From: CAZQCJ01 sp964591885
GTDB lineage: Bacteria > Patescibacteriota > Microgenomatia > PFEM01 > JAPLYW01
Length of the DNA stretch: 25,529 nucleotides
NCBI GenBank assembly: GCA_964591885.1
Contig: CAZQCJ010000003.1
Location: 1 to 25,529, forward strand
Direction: 5' to 3'
In this document: positions 6,563 through 14,752 of the stretch, one piece after another
Position numbering within the stretch: the stretch's first letter is position 1
How the letters are laid out: each line of letters opens with the position of its first letter
Position numbers and translations under genes: made by a program
Notes under the pieces: generated by a model
Databases searched by the model: none
What the model was told of the DNA's origin: nothing
The model's input: only the letters and a program-made list of their open reading frames with translations

Positions 6563-8197
6563 TTACATTCCCATGCCGCCAGGCATACCACCGGGCATAG
6601 CTCCGCCAGCTGACGGATTTTCTTTCTCAGGAATATCAGTTACCAAACATTCAGTGGTTAAAATCATGGTTGCCACGGAAACCGCATTTTGAAGAGCTGT
6701 CCGAGCCACTTTAGCTGGATCAATAATCCCAGCTTTAATCATATTCGCATACTCTCCAGTTAAAACATTAAAACCAACACCTTGTTCTTTCTTTCTAACA
6801 TTAGCCACCACCACATTCCCATCTTCACCAGCATTTTCCGCCAAGAGTTTCATTGGCGATTCTAAAGCTTTCTGGACAATCTTCGCTCCAGTCAGTTCAT
6901 CACCAACTAAACCTTTCAAATCAATCACCTTGGCTGCCGTTAATAAAACTACCCCGCCGCCAGGAACAATTCCCTCTTCAATGGCTGCTTTAGTTGCCGC
7001 CACCGCATCTTTAACTCTTTCCTGTTTTTCCTTCATTTCTGTTTCAGTAGCTGCGCCAACTTCAATAACCGCCACTCCACCTGAAAGCTTAGCTAGTCTT
7101 TCTTGAAATTTCTCCTTATCGAATTCAGAAGTTGTCCGATCCAGTTCGGTTTTAATTTGTTTAATTCGACCTTCAATTTCTTTTTTCTCGCCTTTGCCGC
7201 CAACAATAACCGTATTATCTTTATCAGACGTAACTCGATCAGCCCGACCCAAATCTTCTAAAGCAACTTCTTCCAACTTTCGGCCAACGTCTTCAGAAAT
7301 AACCGTTCCCCCTGTTAAAATAGCAATATCCTGAAGCATTTCTTTCCTACGGTCACCAAAACCAGGCGCCTCAACTGCCAAAACATTAAAAGTCCCTCGA
7401 AGCTTATTAACCACCAAAGTTGCCAAAGCTTCACCTTCAACTTCATCAGCAATAATTACTAAATTCTTGGAAACTTTAACCAGTTTTTCCAGAAAAGGAA
7501 GTAATTCCTGAATAGAGGAAATTTTTTTGTCAGTTAAAAGAATATAAGCGTCTTCAATCGTCGCTTCCATCGTATCGGGATTGGAAACAAAATAGGCAGA
7601 AGAATAACCTTTATCAAATTCCATCCCTTCTTTGTAGTCAATCACTAATTCTAATCCTTTCCCTTCTTCAACAGTGACAACTCCATTGGAACCAACTTTT
7701 TTCAAAGCTTCGGCAATTTTATTACCAATTTCTTCATTTTGAGCAGAAATGGTTGCTATTTGAGTAATTTTATCGGAATTATCTTTAATCGGATGAGCTT
7801 GTTTTTTAATAGACGCCAAAACTTGAGAGGCTGCTTTTTCAATCCCTTTGTTTAAAATCATCGGGTTGGCTCCGGCAGTTAAATTTTTAATCCCCTCATT
7901 AACAATCGCTTGAGCTAAAATCGTAGCTGTCGTTGTTCCGTCCCCAGTAACATCATTAGTCTTGTCTGCCGCTTCCTTAATCAATTGAGCCCCCATATTC
8001 TCAAATGAATCCTCTAACTCAATTTCCTTGGCAACGGAAACACCGTCATGAACAACCGAAGGAGCCCCCCATTTCTTGTCCAAAGCCACATTGCGACCTT
8101 TAGGGCCCAGAGTAGTCCCCACCGCTTTCGCCACAGCATCCACGCCTTTTTTTAATTTTTCTCTTGCTTCTGATGAATAAGAAATCTGTTTTGCCAT
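6563..8197 (-). CDS. groEL: Chaperonin GroEL (Hsp60)
   Basis: A 544-residue, full-length group I chaperonin, which forms the double-ring ATP-driven folding chamber in the cytoplasm. Hallmarks include the nucleotide-binding start [18 protein letters not shown], the catalytic Asp in GDGTTT (about residue 86), the apical domain, the C-terminal equatorial segment with [13 protein letters not shown], and the classic Gly/Met-rich tail (GGMPGGMGM). It starts 12 bases after groES and shares its promoter. No SD precedes it, unlike the metal/redox genes upstream. It ends at the terminator 6517-6537. Confidence 0.99.
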   Translation of the reverse strand: MAKQISYSSEAREKLKKGVDAVAKAVGTTLGPKGRNVALDKKWGAPSVVHDGVSVAKEIELEDSFENMGAQLIKEAADKTNDVTGDGTTTATILAQAIVNEGIKNLTAGANPMILNKGIEKAASQVLASIKKQAHPIKDNSDKITQIATISAQNEEIGNKIAEALKKVGSNGVVTVEEGKGLELVIDYKEGMEFDKGYSSAYFVSNPDTMEATIEDAYILLTDKKISSIQELLPFLEKLVKVSKNLVIIADEVEGEALATLVVNKLRGTFNVLAVEAPGFGDRRKEMLQDIAILTGGTVISEDVGRKLEEVALEDLGRADRVTSDKDNTVIVGGKGEKKEIEGRIKQIKTELDRTTSEFDKEKFQERLAKLSGGVAVIEVGAATETEMKEKQERVKDAVAATKAAIEEGIVPGGGVVLLTAAKVIDLKGLVGDELTGAKIVQKALESPMKLLAENAGEDGNVVVANVRKKEQGVGFNVLTGEYANMIKAGIIDPAKVARTALQNAVSVATMILTTECLVTDIPEKENPSAGGAMPGGMPGGMGM

Positions 8198-8209
8198 CTG
8201 TTTTTTATT

Positions 8210-8533
8210 CTATTTAATAATAGCTAAAATATCTTCAAACTTCACAAAAATATACTCTTTGCCAGAAACACCAAACTTAACTTCATCTCCACCCCATTTT
8301 TTGTAAATAACTGTTTCACCAACTTTAAATTCAGGCGTAATTTTCTTCCCAGAATCAGTTATTTGTGAACCACCTAAGGCAATAATTTTACCTTTTTGGG
8401 ATTTTTCATCATGAGTATCAGGCAAAACAATGCCTGTCGCGGTTTTCTTTTCTAATTGCATAGGCTCAACTAAAACATAACCTGACATGGGTTTTAATTT
8501 AGGTAAAGAATCAAGATTTTTCATTTTCGGCAT
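8210..8533 (-). CDS. groES: Co-chaperonin GroES (Hsp10)
   Basis: A 107-residue co-chaperonin that caps the GroEL ring. The beta-barrel core is clear (LKPMSGYVLVEP near residue 15, the mobile loop EKKTATGIVLPD, then GKIIALG and the C-terminal EYIFVKFEDILAII). It is about ten residues longer at the N-terminus than the usual 95-97, from a polar MPKMKNLDSLPK extension; a shorter protein starting at the second Met is possible. An AGGG lies about seven bases before the ATG. It is first gene of a two-gene operon with a roughly 90-base leader. Confidence 0.97.
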   Translation of the reverse strand: MPKMKNLDSLPKLKPMSGYVLVEPMQLEKKTATGIVLPDTHDEKSQKGKIIALGGSQITDSGKKITPEFKVGETVIYKKWGGDEVKFGVSGKEYIFVKFEDILAIIK

Positions 8534-8606
8534 TTTGAACCCTAAAGAAAAAAAATTTTTATACGGAGTTCGTTAAAAACAAACTTGTATAATCTCCTCT
8601 AATCAA

Positions 8607-8620
8607 TTATCAGTTGATAA
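8607..8620. promoter_or_regulatory. Operator-like inverted repeat in the groESL leader
   Basis: TTATCA-GT-TGATAA, a perfect six-base inverted repeat with a two-base centre. Relative to the promoter at 8632-8660 it covers about +6 to +19 of the transcript, where a repressor would block RNA polymerase. It is not a CIRCE element (TTAGCACTC-N9-GAGTGCTAA), and none was found here. Confidence 0.45.
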
Positions 8621-8631
8621 CAACAAGTGCC

Positions 8632-8660
8632 ATTTTAAAGGCTTAGAAATTCTTTGTCAA
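8632..8660 (-). promoter_or_regulatory. Promoter of groES-groEL
   Basis: On the minus strand TTGACA (8660-8655) matches the -35 consensus perfectly. It is followed by 17 bases and TAAAAT (8637-8632), predicting initiation near 8625. It begins 17 bases past the YibE/F stop codon, separating the chaperonin operon from the metal/redox run. Confidence 0.85.
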
Positions 8661-8676
8661 GGGGAATTTAGATTTT

Positions 8677-9783
8677 TTAAGAAGAATTCCTTTTATGAAT
8701 AAAATGGCTTGCTAAAAAAGTTGTCACTGGAACCGCAGAGATTAAACCGATACTTCCAACTAAAGCTCTAATAATTTCCTCAGCAATAATCTCGTAATTT
8801 ATTATCTGAGAAAAAGGTGAGGAACTATCAATAAATAATAATAATAATGGCAAAGCTGCTCCTGCATAAACTAAAACTAGAGTATTAACCATGGAAGCAA
8901 TGTGGTCTTGACCAACGTCCATTGCCCTTGTAAACAACTGCTTTAATTTGATTTTAGGATTAACTTCTTTTAGTTGCTGAACGATAGCCGCTTGAGAAAC
9001 AGTTACGTCATCTAGAACACCTAAGACGCCGATAATAATTCCGGCTAAAATTAAGCCCCGGATATTAATTATCCCAGGCTTAGCTACTTGTAAAAAAGCC
9101 GCCTCTTCTGAAGCATAACCAGTTAGTTTAGCTAAATCAACAAAAATTTTTGCTAGAATTCCGGTAATAACCAAAGCAATCAAGGTCCCCAAAATAGCAA
9201 TGCTGGTTTTCCTATTTAAACCATGGGATAAGTAAAAAGTAGTCGGGACAATAAAAACTGAGCCAATGATAGCGATTAAAACCGGATTATAGCCCTTATA
9301 AATATTAGGCAAGATGAAGAGAAAAATTATTAAAAAAGAAATCGCTAAGCCTAAAAGAGAACTAACTCCTCGCCACCGCCCAACAATCACTGTTAAAACT
9401 GCAAAAATTAAAAAAAGCCAAATTAACGGCTGACGACGAATGAAATCAGTGATATAAAAAACCTCATCTCCAGTAAAATCATGGCTGTAACTAATTAAAA
9501 CCTCATCTCCTGGTTTATATTTCGGTTGGCCGACAATAGGAATATCTCCTGCTTCAATAATTATCTCTTTATCTATCAACGAACCCTTGGTAATTAAAAC
9601 TTTTAATTTTTGATAAAGATATTGTTTATTTTCTTGAGTAATAACATCCTCTTCAATTGAGCTGATTATCTTTCCTTCAAGAATTTCCTCTTGAGGACTG
9701 GAAGTAGAATCTCCATAAGCCTTTGTCCCTAAAAAGGGAAGAAATAACAAAAATAAGAAGACTATCAATAATTTTTTCTTCAT
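8677..9783 (-). CDS. YibE/F-like polytopic membrane protein
   Basis: A 368-residue protein with a signal-like first helix (about 3-22), an extracytoplasmic beta-rich domain (about 30-115) and about eight membrane helices. The helical part carries the family signature around GLILAGIIIGVLGVLDDVTVSQ, with two adjacent Asp, and a later conserved Asp/His region (MDVGQDHIASMVNTLVLVYAG). YibE/F proteins are widespread in anaerobic bacteria but have no agreed function; transport of an ion or small solute is a guess. It overlaps the upstream MinD/ferredoxin gene by four bases (ATGA) and has an AAAAGGA ribosome site, so the two are translationally coupled. Confidence 0.88.
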   Translation of the reverse strand: MKKKLLIVFLFLLFLPFLGTKAYGDSTSSPQEEILEGKIISSIEEDVITQENKQYLYQKLKVLITKGSLIDKEIIIEAGDIPIVGQPKYKPGDEVLISYSHDFTGDEVFYITDFIRRQPLIWLFLIFAVLTVIVGRWRGVSSLLGLAISFLIIFLFILPNIYKGYNPVLIAIIGSVFIVPTTFYLSHGLNRKTSIAILGTLIALVITGILAKIFVDLAKLTGYASEEAAFLQVAKPGIINIRGLILAGIIIGVLGVLDDVTVSQAAIVQQLKEVNPKIKLKQLFTRAMDVGQDHIASMVNTLVLVYAGAALPLLLLFIDSSSPFSQIINYEIIAEEIIRALVGSIGLISAVPVTTFLASHFIHKRNSS

Positions 9784-10676
9784 AAAACTATCCTTTTAGA
9801 TAAATTACCATAAATTTTTTTAATCTCATTCTTAACCGGCAAATCTGTCTCCATTATTGGCTTTAAATGAACAATTGCCTGAAAAATTCGTTGGTCATAG
9901 GTAATTTTACCTAAAAAATTATCGCTAGCCCAATTTTGGATTTTTCTGCTTTCTCCAGGATTAATATCCCATTTATTAATCACGACTCCATAAGGAATTT
10001 TAAAATGATTAACTACTTTTAAAACCCGCTTTATGTCAGAAAATCCCGATAAAGTCGGTTCTGTCACTAAAATGGCAAAATCCACTCCGTTTAAAGCCGC
10101 AATAACAGGGCAACCAGTTCCAGGAGCTGAATCGATAATATAGAATAAACCGTTTTTTAATTTTAAGGACCAATTAAAACTCTCTGCAAATTTTTCTGCT
10201 TCATTTTTAATTTGGTCTACCACCTTCCCTGAGCCTGTTTCCCCGGGGTAAAGTTGACCAGAAACTAAAGGAAAACCATATTTTGTCTTTTTAATTTTTA
10301 TTTCTCCATTCTGAACTGATTTTAACTTAATTGCTTTCCGGGGACAACTTAGTTCACAAACTCCGCAACCTTCACATAAAAACGGGTTTAATTCTGGTCT
10401 CCCATCAACCATTTTAAGTGCTCCAAAGCGACAATTCTTGGCGCAAAGACCACAACCATCACATTTTTTATAATCAATTACTGGTTTGGCCGAGGTAACT
10501 ACCGAGATAGTTTTCTGCCATTTTTTTGTCTCATTCAACCAAATTGCTAAATTTGGGGCATCAGCATCACAATCTACAGCAATGACTTTTTTATTCTCTG
10601 CCAAAAGCATTGTCAAAGCTGAAGTCAACATTGACTTCCCAACCCCTCCTTTACCGCCTGAAACTACAATTTTCAT
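9780..10676 (-). CDS. MinD-superfamily P-loop ATPase with inserted 2[4Fe-4S] ferredoxin domain (copy 1)
   Basis: A 298-residue ATPase of the Mrp/MinD group. The deviant Walker A is G7-GKGGVGKS15 with the signature Lys at position 9, and the second motif is VDCDADAPN (35-42). A ferredoxin domain is inserted at about 66-120 with two full clusters: C72-x2-C75-x2-C78-x3-C82 and C101-x2-C104-x2-C107-x3-C111. The DSAPGTGCPV stretch supplies Walker B. Such proteins pair with NifX-like proteins in anaerobe 'orange protein' clusters and are thought to handle Fe-S or mixed metal clusters. An AAAGGAGG lies about 27 bases before the ATG, too far for normal use unless the small CTTT..AAAG hairpin between them shortens the distance. 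It is paralogous to 13930-14751. Confidence 0.93.
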   Translation of the reverse strand: MKIVVSGGKGGVGKSMLTSALTMLLAENKKVIAVDCDADAPNLAIWLNETKKWQKTISVVTSAKPVIDYKKCDGCGLCAKNCRFGALKMVDGRPELNPFLCEGCGVCELSCPRKAIKLKSVQNGEIKIKKTKYGFPLVSGQLYPGETGSGKVVDQIKNEAEKFAESFNWSLKLKNGLFYIIDSAPGTGCPVIAALNGVDFAILVTEPTLSGFSDIKRVLKVVNHFKIPYGVVINKWDINPGESRKIQNWASDNFLGKITYDQRIFQAIVHLKPIMETDLPVKNEIKKIYGNLSKRIVL

Positions 10677-10726
10677 TTTTTCTTTATAATAAAAGCGTTT
10701 CTTCCTCCTTTTCTAAATCTAAGCTT

Positions 10727-11122
10727 TTAATTTTTCTTAATCTGTCGATAAGATCGTCGGTGATATTCCAATTCTCTCACTTTTTTTTCATCCAAACCAA
10801 AATGATGAGCAATTTCGTGCCAAACCGTATTTTTGATAATCTCCCTAATCTCTTCTTCTGAAGAAGCATATTCTTCGATTGGCTCTTTGAAAATTGTTAT
10901 CTTATCTGGTAAAACCTGACCATAACACCACCTTTTAGTTTGGGGAACTCCTTCATATAAACCAAAAATAATTGCATCTTTCCTGGCTCTTAATTTTCCT
11001 AATTGATAAGAGGTGGGTTTGTCATCAACAATGATCCCAACATTATCTAATTTTTCCAAAAAACTTTTTGGAATCGTTTTAATCCCTTCGTTAACTAATT
11101 CTTCGAATCTTTCTCTGGTCAT
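10727..11122 (-). CDS. Zincin-like metallopeptidase (PF06262 type)
   Basis: A 131-residue protein of the small bacterial zincin family. The zinc motif is H102-E103-x-x-H106-H-F-G-x-D111, with Asp111 the likely third ligand, in the family context NTVWHEIAHHFGLDE. It begins with the family's typical helix, TRERFEELVNEG. Substrates are unknown; the family is small, cytosolic and widely conserved. I start it at ATG 11122, one base after the citrate synthase TGA, because AAGGAGA sits five to six bases upstream and the family starts there. The in-frame ATG at 11182 would add 20 residues read from citrate synthase DNA. The TGA-T-ATG junction implies translational coupling. Confidence 0.87.
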   Translation of the reverse strand: MTRERFEELVNEGIKTIPKSFLEKLDNVGIIVDDKPTSYQLGKLRARKDAIIFGLYEGVPQTKRWCYGQVLPDKITIFKEPIEEYASSEEEIREIIKNTVWHEIAHHFGLDEKKVRELEYHRRSYRQIKKN

Positions 11123-11123
11123 A

Positions 11124-12257
11124 TCATCTCCTTGGACTTTTTTCTCTAGGATAAATTTTGTTTTTCTCTCCAATATATTCATGGATGGGGCGGATAACTT
11201 TATTATCCTTATATTGTTCCATTATGTGGGCTGTCCAACCCGCAATACGTCCCGCCACAAAGATATTGATAAATAAATCATCAGGAATACCCAAGTTTAC
11301 GTAGACTGCTGCGGTATAAAAATCAACATTTGGATAAAGATTCTTTCTTTTTTGCACCGCCTCAACCAATTCTTCACTCAGAGTAGTCCATTGATTACCC
11401 CTGATCTTATCTAGTTCTGCTGCGATTATCTTTAATTCTTTTGCTCGCGGGTCTTCAACTTTGTAAACTCTGTGTCCAAAACCCATAATTTTCTCTTTAT
11501 TTTGAAGTTTCCTCCTCACCCAATCGTCAATATTCCCTTTTTTTCTCTCTTTAAGCAATTTTATCTCTCTGAGCATCTTGACAACAGCTTGGCTGGCTCC
11601 TCCATGTAAAATTCCAAAAAGTGTACCGGTAGCAGATACAACTCCAGCATACATATCACTCAAAGTTGAAGCAGATATTCTACTAGAAAAAGTGGAAGGA
11701 TTTAAACCGTGTTCAGCATGCAAAATTAAATCTGCCTCTAAGGCTTTTGATTCAATCTTCTCAAATTTTTGTCCTCTAAGCATATGAAGAAAATTTTCTG
11801 CGTGAGTGAAATTTTCATTTGGAGGAACTAAATCCTTTCCTTCTCGTATTCTTTGATAAGAGGCAATTATGGTGGGAATCTTAGCTAGTAAATTTTTACT
11901 TTTCTCCAAATTTTCCTCCGAGCCAAACAGATGCAACCTTTTGTCCAAAGAGCCTAAGTAAGAAATAGCTGTTCTTAAAACCACCGTAGGATGAGTAATC
12001 TTCGGCAAGGTATACAAAAGTTCAATTATTTCCGTGGGCAATTCCCTTCTTCGAGCTAAATCAAGAGAGAATTTTTCCAGCTCTTTCTTCTCTGGTAAAT
12101 AACCAGACCAAAGAAGAAAAGCCACTTCTTCATAGGTAGAATACTTTGCTAATTCACGAGCATCATATCCCCTATATTCTAGTACTCCTTTTTCTCCATT
12201 TATACATGAAATACCCGAACGTAAAACTACAATATCTTTTAATCCAGATTTGACCAT
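11124..12257 (-). CDS. gltA: Citrate synthase (short bacterial/archaeal type, possibly 2-methylcitrate synthase)
   Basis: A 377-residue protein of normal length for the compact archaeal-like citrate synthases. These condense acetyl-CoA (or propionyl-CoA) with oxaloacetate. All catalytic groups are present: H183 in LHAEHGLNPSTF, H218 in GILHGGAS, H262 in FGHRVYK and D312 in NVDFYTA, with R337 later. The N-terminal YRGYDARELAKYSTYEEVAFLLW is typical. No other tricarboxylic-acid enzyme lies nearby. The gene sits between a thioredoxin-DsbD gene (19-base gap) and a zincin. A strong SD (GAAGGAG) precedes it. Citrate versus methylcitrate cannot be resolved by eye. A lone citrate synthase is unexpected in a CPR genome and may feed citrate to metal chelation or glutamate synthesis (inference). 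Confidence 0.93.
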   Translation of the reverse strand: MVKSGLKDIVVLRSGISCINGEKGVLEYRGYDARELAKYSTYEEVAFLLWSGYLPEKKELEKFSLDLARRRELPTEIIELLYTLPKITHPTVVLRTAISYLGSLDKRLHLFGSEENLEKSKNLLAKIPTIIASYQRIREGKDLVPPNENFTHAENFLHMLRGQKFEKIESKALEADLILHAEHGLNPSTFSSRISASTLSDMYAGVVSATGTLFGILHGGASQAVVKMLREIKLLKERKKGNIDDWVRRKLQNKEKIMGFGHRVYKVEDPRAKELKIIAAELDKIRGNQWTTLSEELVEAVQKRKNLYPNVDFYTAAVYVNLGIPDDLFINIFVAGRIAGWTAHIMEQYKDNKVIRPIHEYIGEKNKIYPREKSPRR

Positions 12258-12276
12258 TCTACTCCTTCTATAACTT

Positions 12277-13851
12277 CTATACTCGCTTTATCGTCATAAC
12301 AATTCCTGAAATCACTGCAGCAAGAATTAAAACACCAAAAGCAGCAAAAATATTCTCCAGTAAAGAAGGCTTAAGAATTAAGACCAAACCCAAAAGTAAA
12401 ATCATCAGTCCTGAAATAAGTTTTAATCTTCTGACGCCTTTTTCACCAAATTTTCTTGTCCCAAGAGTAATCGCAGAAATAAAAACTATAAAAAGCAAAG
12501 GGATTACATAAACAATATTGTAAAATATTAAATATAAATAATATTGAATATTAGAAAGATTGCTTGAAGCTAAAATTTTGGTATATATCATTGGAAAACC
12601 CACTGTACAGAGAAGTTCATAAAGATTAATCGTTACAGCTAAAACGACTGTTCCTAAAATTAACGGTAAAAGTGATTTTGATTTTGTTAAGGCCTTAACT
12701 GTTTCAGAAAGTTTTAATTTCTGACTTGTTGGCAAAGTCAAAGAGATTCCTTTTTTAAAGAAAAAATAATCTTTGATATTTATTAAACCAGCGACTATGG
12801 CAATACTCCCAGCAACTATCGTTAATAATAAAATCTCTTTGGCAAATAAGAAGACGTTTAGCCAGGCTGACATGAAGAGAAAATAAATCAAACCGGAGAA
12901 AAAGACAAAAATCCCTCCAACTAAAAATATTTTCCCCCTTGAGCCAGCCACAAGTAAAGTACTAAGAAGAAAAGTAATGATAAAAAAGGCACAAGGATTG
13001 AAACCATCAGCCCCAGCAATCATCAAAGTAAGAAAAGGCAACGTTGTCCCTGAAATGTTAATTTTCCCAAATAAAGGAAGCCTGATTGTTTGATCTTGGG
13101 TTTTCCCTTCAGGAGCAGCTGTTTCTTTTGCTAAAGATAAGGTTTCTTCTTTAAGAGTTGTTATCTCTTCGTTAAATTCCAAAATCCAAGAATCCTCTAT
13201 TTTAATTGCCTTGGTAAAATCTATTTGGCCATTAGAAATTGGCGCAGGTTCAGCTTCCGCCTGATCTATCTTATAATTTGTTTTCTCGATTAATTGACTT
13301 AAATTAGGGCTAAACAAAAGCTCTCTAAGAAAATCACTAGAAACTTTGTTATTTTTTTCAACTCTAATTAATAACCTACCTTTTACCCATATTTTTAGTG
13401 GATTACCTCTTATTTCATTTAAATTCAGCTCATTAAAATAATTCGTGCCATCTAATAAAAGGCATTTATTGCTTTTTAATTCTTTTATTTCATTTTCTGC
13501 ATTTGGGACATCTATCCGTCCCAAAGCGACTTTATCAGCCCTTATAAAAAGCTGGGGAACAGCAGCCCATGAGCCATATTTTTCTACATATCTTCCCAAT
13601 AAAGAGGCATTTTCATCCTGCCAATTTCGGAACATATACTCAATTACAACCAGATTGTCGTATTTCGACCAATCTTTTAAAACAATCGGGTCAGTTACAG
13701 CACAATTAGCACAACCTATAGCCGTAAAATAAACAGCACAAAATTGTGATCTTTGAGATTCAGCTTTAACTTTTTTAACGCCTTTTATAAAAAAAACGGA
13801 AAATAAAAAAATGAATATAAGAAGTATGGCTGTAAATTTTCTTCTGATCAT
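12277..13851 (-). CDS. Thioredoxin-DsbD/CcdA fusion: exported thioredoxin domain plus transmembrane electron carrier
   Basis: A 524-residue protein. It has a signal/anchor helix (about 6-23), an extracytoplasmic thioredoxin-like domain with a C47-A-N-C50 active site in FTAIGCANCAVTDP, a linker region to about 265, then six to eight membrane helices of the cytochrome c biogenesis/DsbD type. That membrane part has the two expected intramembrane cysteines, one in DGFNPCAFF and one in LYELLCTVGFPM. Such proteins carry electrons from cytosolic thioredoxin to the outside through disulfide exchange. Here the catalytic domain and carrier are one polypeptide. The downstream neighbour is citrate synthase. 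A TAAAAT box lies directly before the start, but no good -35 was found. Confidence 0.85.
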   Translation of the reverse strand: MIRRKFTAILLIFIFLFSVFFIKGVKKVKAESQRSQFCAVYFTAIGCANCAVTDPIVLKDWSKYDNLVVIEYMFRNWQDENASLLGRYVEKYGSWAAVPQLFIRADKVALGRIDVPNAENEIKELKSNKCLLLDGTNYFNELNLNEIRGNPLKIWVKGRLLIRVEKNNKVSSDFLRELLFSPNLSQLIEKTNYKIDQAEAEPAPISNGQIDFTKAIKIEDSWILEFNEEITTLKEETLSLAKETAAPEGKTQDQTIRLPLFGKINISGTTLPFLTLMIAGADGFNPCAFFIITFLLSTLLVAGSRGKIFLVGGIFVFFSGLIYFLFMSAWLNVFLFAKEILLLTIVAGSIAIVAGLINIKDYFFFKKGISLTLPTSQKLKLSETVKALTKSKSLLPLILGTVVLAVTINLYELLCTVGFPMIYTKILASSNLSNIQYYLYLIFYNIVYVIPLLFIVFISAITLGTRKFGEKGVRRLKLISGLMILLLGLVLILKPSLLENIFAAFGVLILAAVISGIVMTIKRV

Positions 13852-13929
13852 CTTCTGAATTTTACAATAATTTTAAATTGAGCAAAACAATTAAAAATTT
13901 AATTAAACATTAAAATATTATTATTCCTA

Positions 13930-14751
13930 TTACAAATTAAAACCTAACAGTTGCCCTTTTGAATAAGCTTCAACTAATTTTTTAGAATAAGGGATTTCTC
14001 TTTCTATTTCAATTCCAAATTTTTTTGCAACTTTTTGAATCTCCTTTTTGTCCCCCAGATTAGCCTGATTTAAAATTATCTTGCTTTTTACTTTTAATTT
14101 TTGGCATAAATCTAAAATCAAATTTAAATCATAAGCCCCCATGGGCGTGGGTTCTGTAACCGCATAAGCCAAATCACATTCTAAAAGAGCAGAGATTACT
14201 GGACAGTGCGTCCCAGCCGCCGTATCAAATAAAACAAAATCCGGCTTAATTTTTTTAGCCAGTTCTAGGGTAAATTTTTTAGTCTGAAGCACCACCGGAC
14301 CGGTTTCCTCAAGTCCTGGCTTCGCTTCGCTAGTTACCAACCAATAATTTTTCCTAACTTCATTAACGAAAATTTTACCAATTTCTTCCTTCTTCGGCGT
14401 GATTGCCTTATACGGACAAACAGTCCAGCAGGCGCCACAACCAGAGCATAAATCTTTAATAAAAACAGGGTATTCCCCCGGAGCCTGGAAAATGGCATTA
14501 CTCCGACAAGCCTTAACACATAAATTACATTTTCTGCATTTCCTTTTGTCTAATTTTGGAAATTCAGCGTAAGCTTTCTCCACCAAGTTTTTCAATTTCT
14601 GCCTTAGAAGTAAGTAGTCATTAGGACACTCGACATCACAATCGCAGAGAATAACTTTTTTACCTTCTTTTACAAGCTTATTAGCTAAAAGAATTGAGAC
14701 GGTTGATTTACCTGTCCCGCCTTTTCCTCCAGTAATCCCAATCTGTAACAT
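13930..14751 (-). CDS. MinD-superfamily P-loop ATPase with inserted 2[4Fe-4S] ferredoxin domain (copy 2)
   Basis: A 273-residue paralog of the ATPase at 9780-10676. The deviant Walker A is GGKGGTGKS (8-16), followed by CDCDVECPN. The inserted ferredoxin has C72-x2-C75-x2-C78-x3-C82 and C102-x2-C105-x2-C108-x3-C112. Walker B lies in FDTAAGTHCPV. Its start follows the CDF-NifX stop as TGA-T-ATG with AAGGGAGA just upstream, so translation is coupled to the metal transporter. Two such ATPases per locus is the usual arrangement in orange-protein-type clusters, where they probably act as a heterodimer. Here the pair is split by four other genes. Confidence 0.93.
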   Translation of the reverse strand: MLQIGITGGKGGTGKSTVSILLANKLVKEGKKVILCDCDVECPNDYLLLRQKLKNLVEKAYAEFPKLDKRKCRKCNLCVKACRSNAIFQAPGEYPVFIKDLCSGCGACWTVCPYKAITPKKEEIGKIFVNEVRKNYWLVTSEAKPGLEETGPVVLQTKKFTLELAKKIKPDFVLFDTAAGTHCPVISALLECDLAYAVTEPTPMGAYDLNLILDLCQKLKVKSKIILNQANLGDKKEIQKVAKKFGIEIEREIPYSKKLVEAYSKGQLLGFNL

Positions 14752-14752
14752 A

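Noticed and set aside
8560..8600. Small upstream reading frame after AGAGGAGA in the groES leader
   Set aside because: Only very short frames without good start codons follow. Nothing supports translation.
8534..8676. CIRCE element upstream of groES
   Set aside because: No TTAGCACTC-N9-GAGTGCTAA match; GGCACTT is not followed by the inverted half. Only the unrelated TTATCA-GT-TGATAA repeat is present.
11123..11182. Twenty-residue N-terminal extension of the zincin from ATG 11182
   Set aside because: It lies wholly in citrate synthase coding DNA, while ATG 11122 has a good SD (AAGGAGA) and matches the family start.
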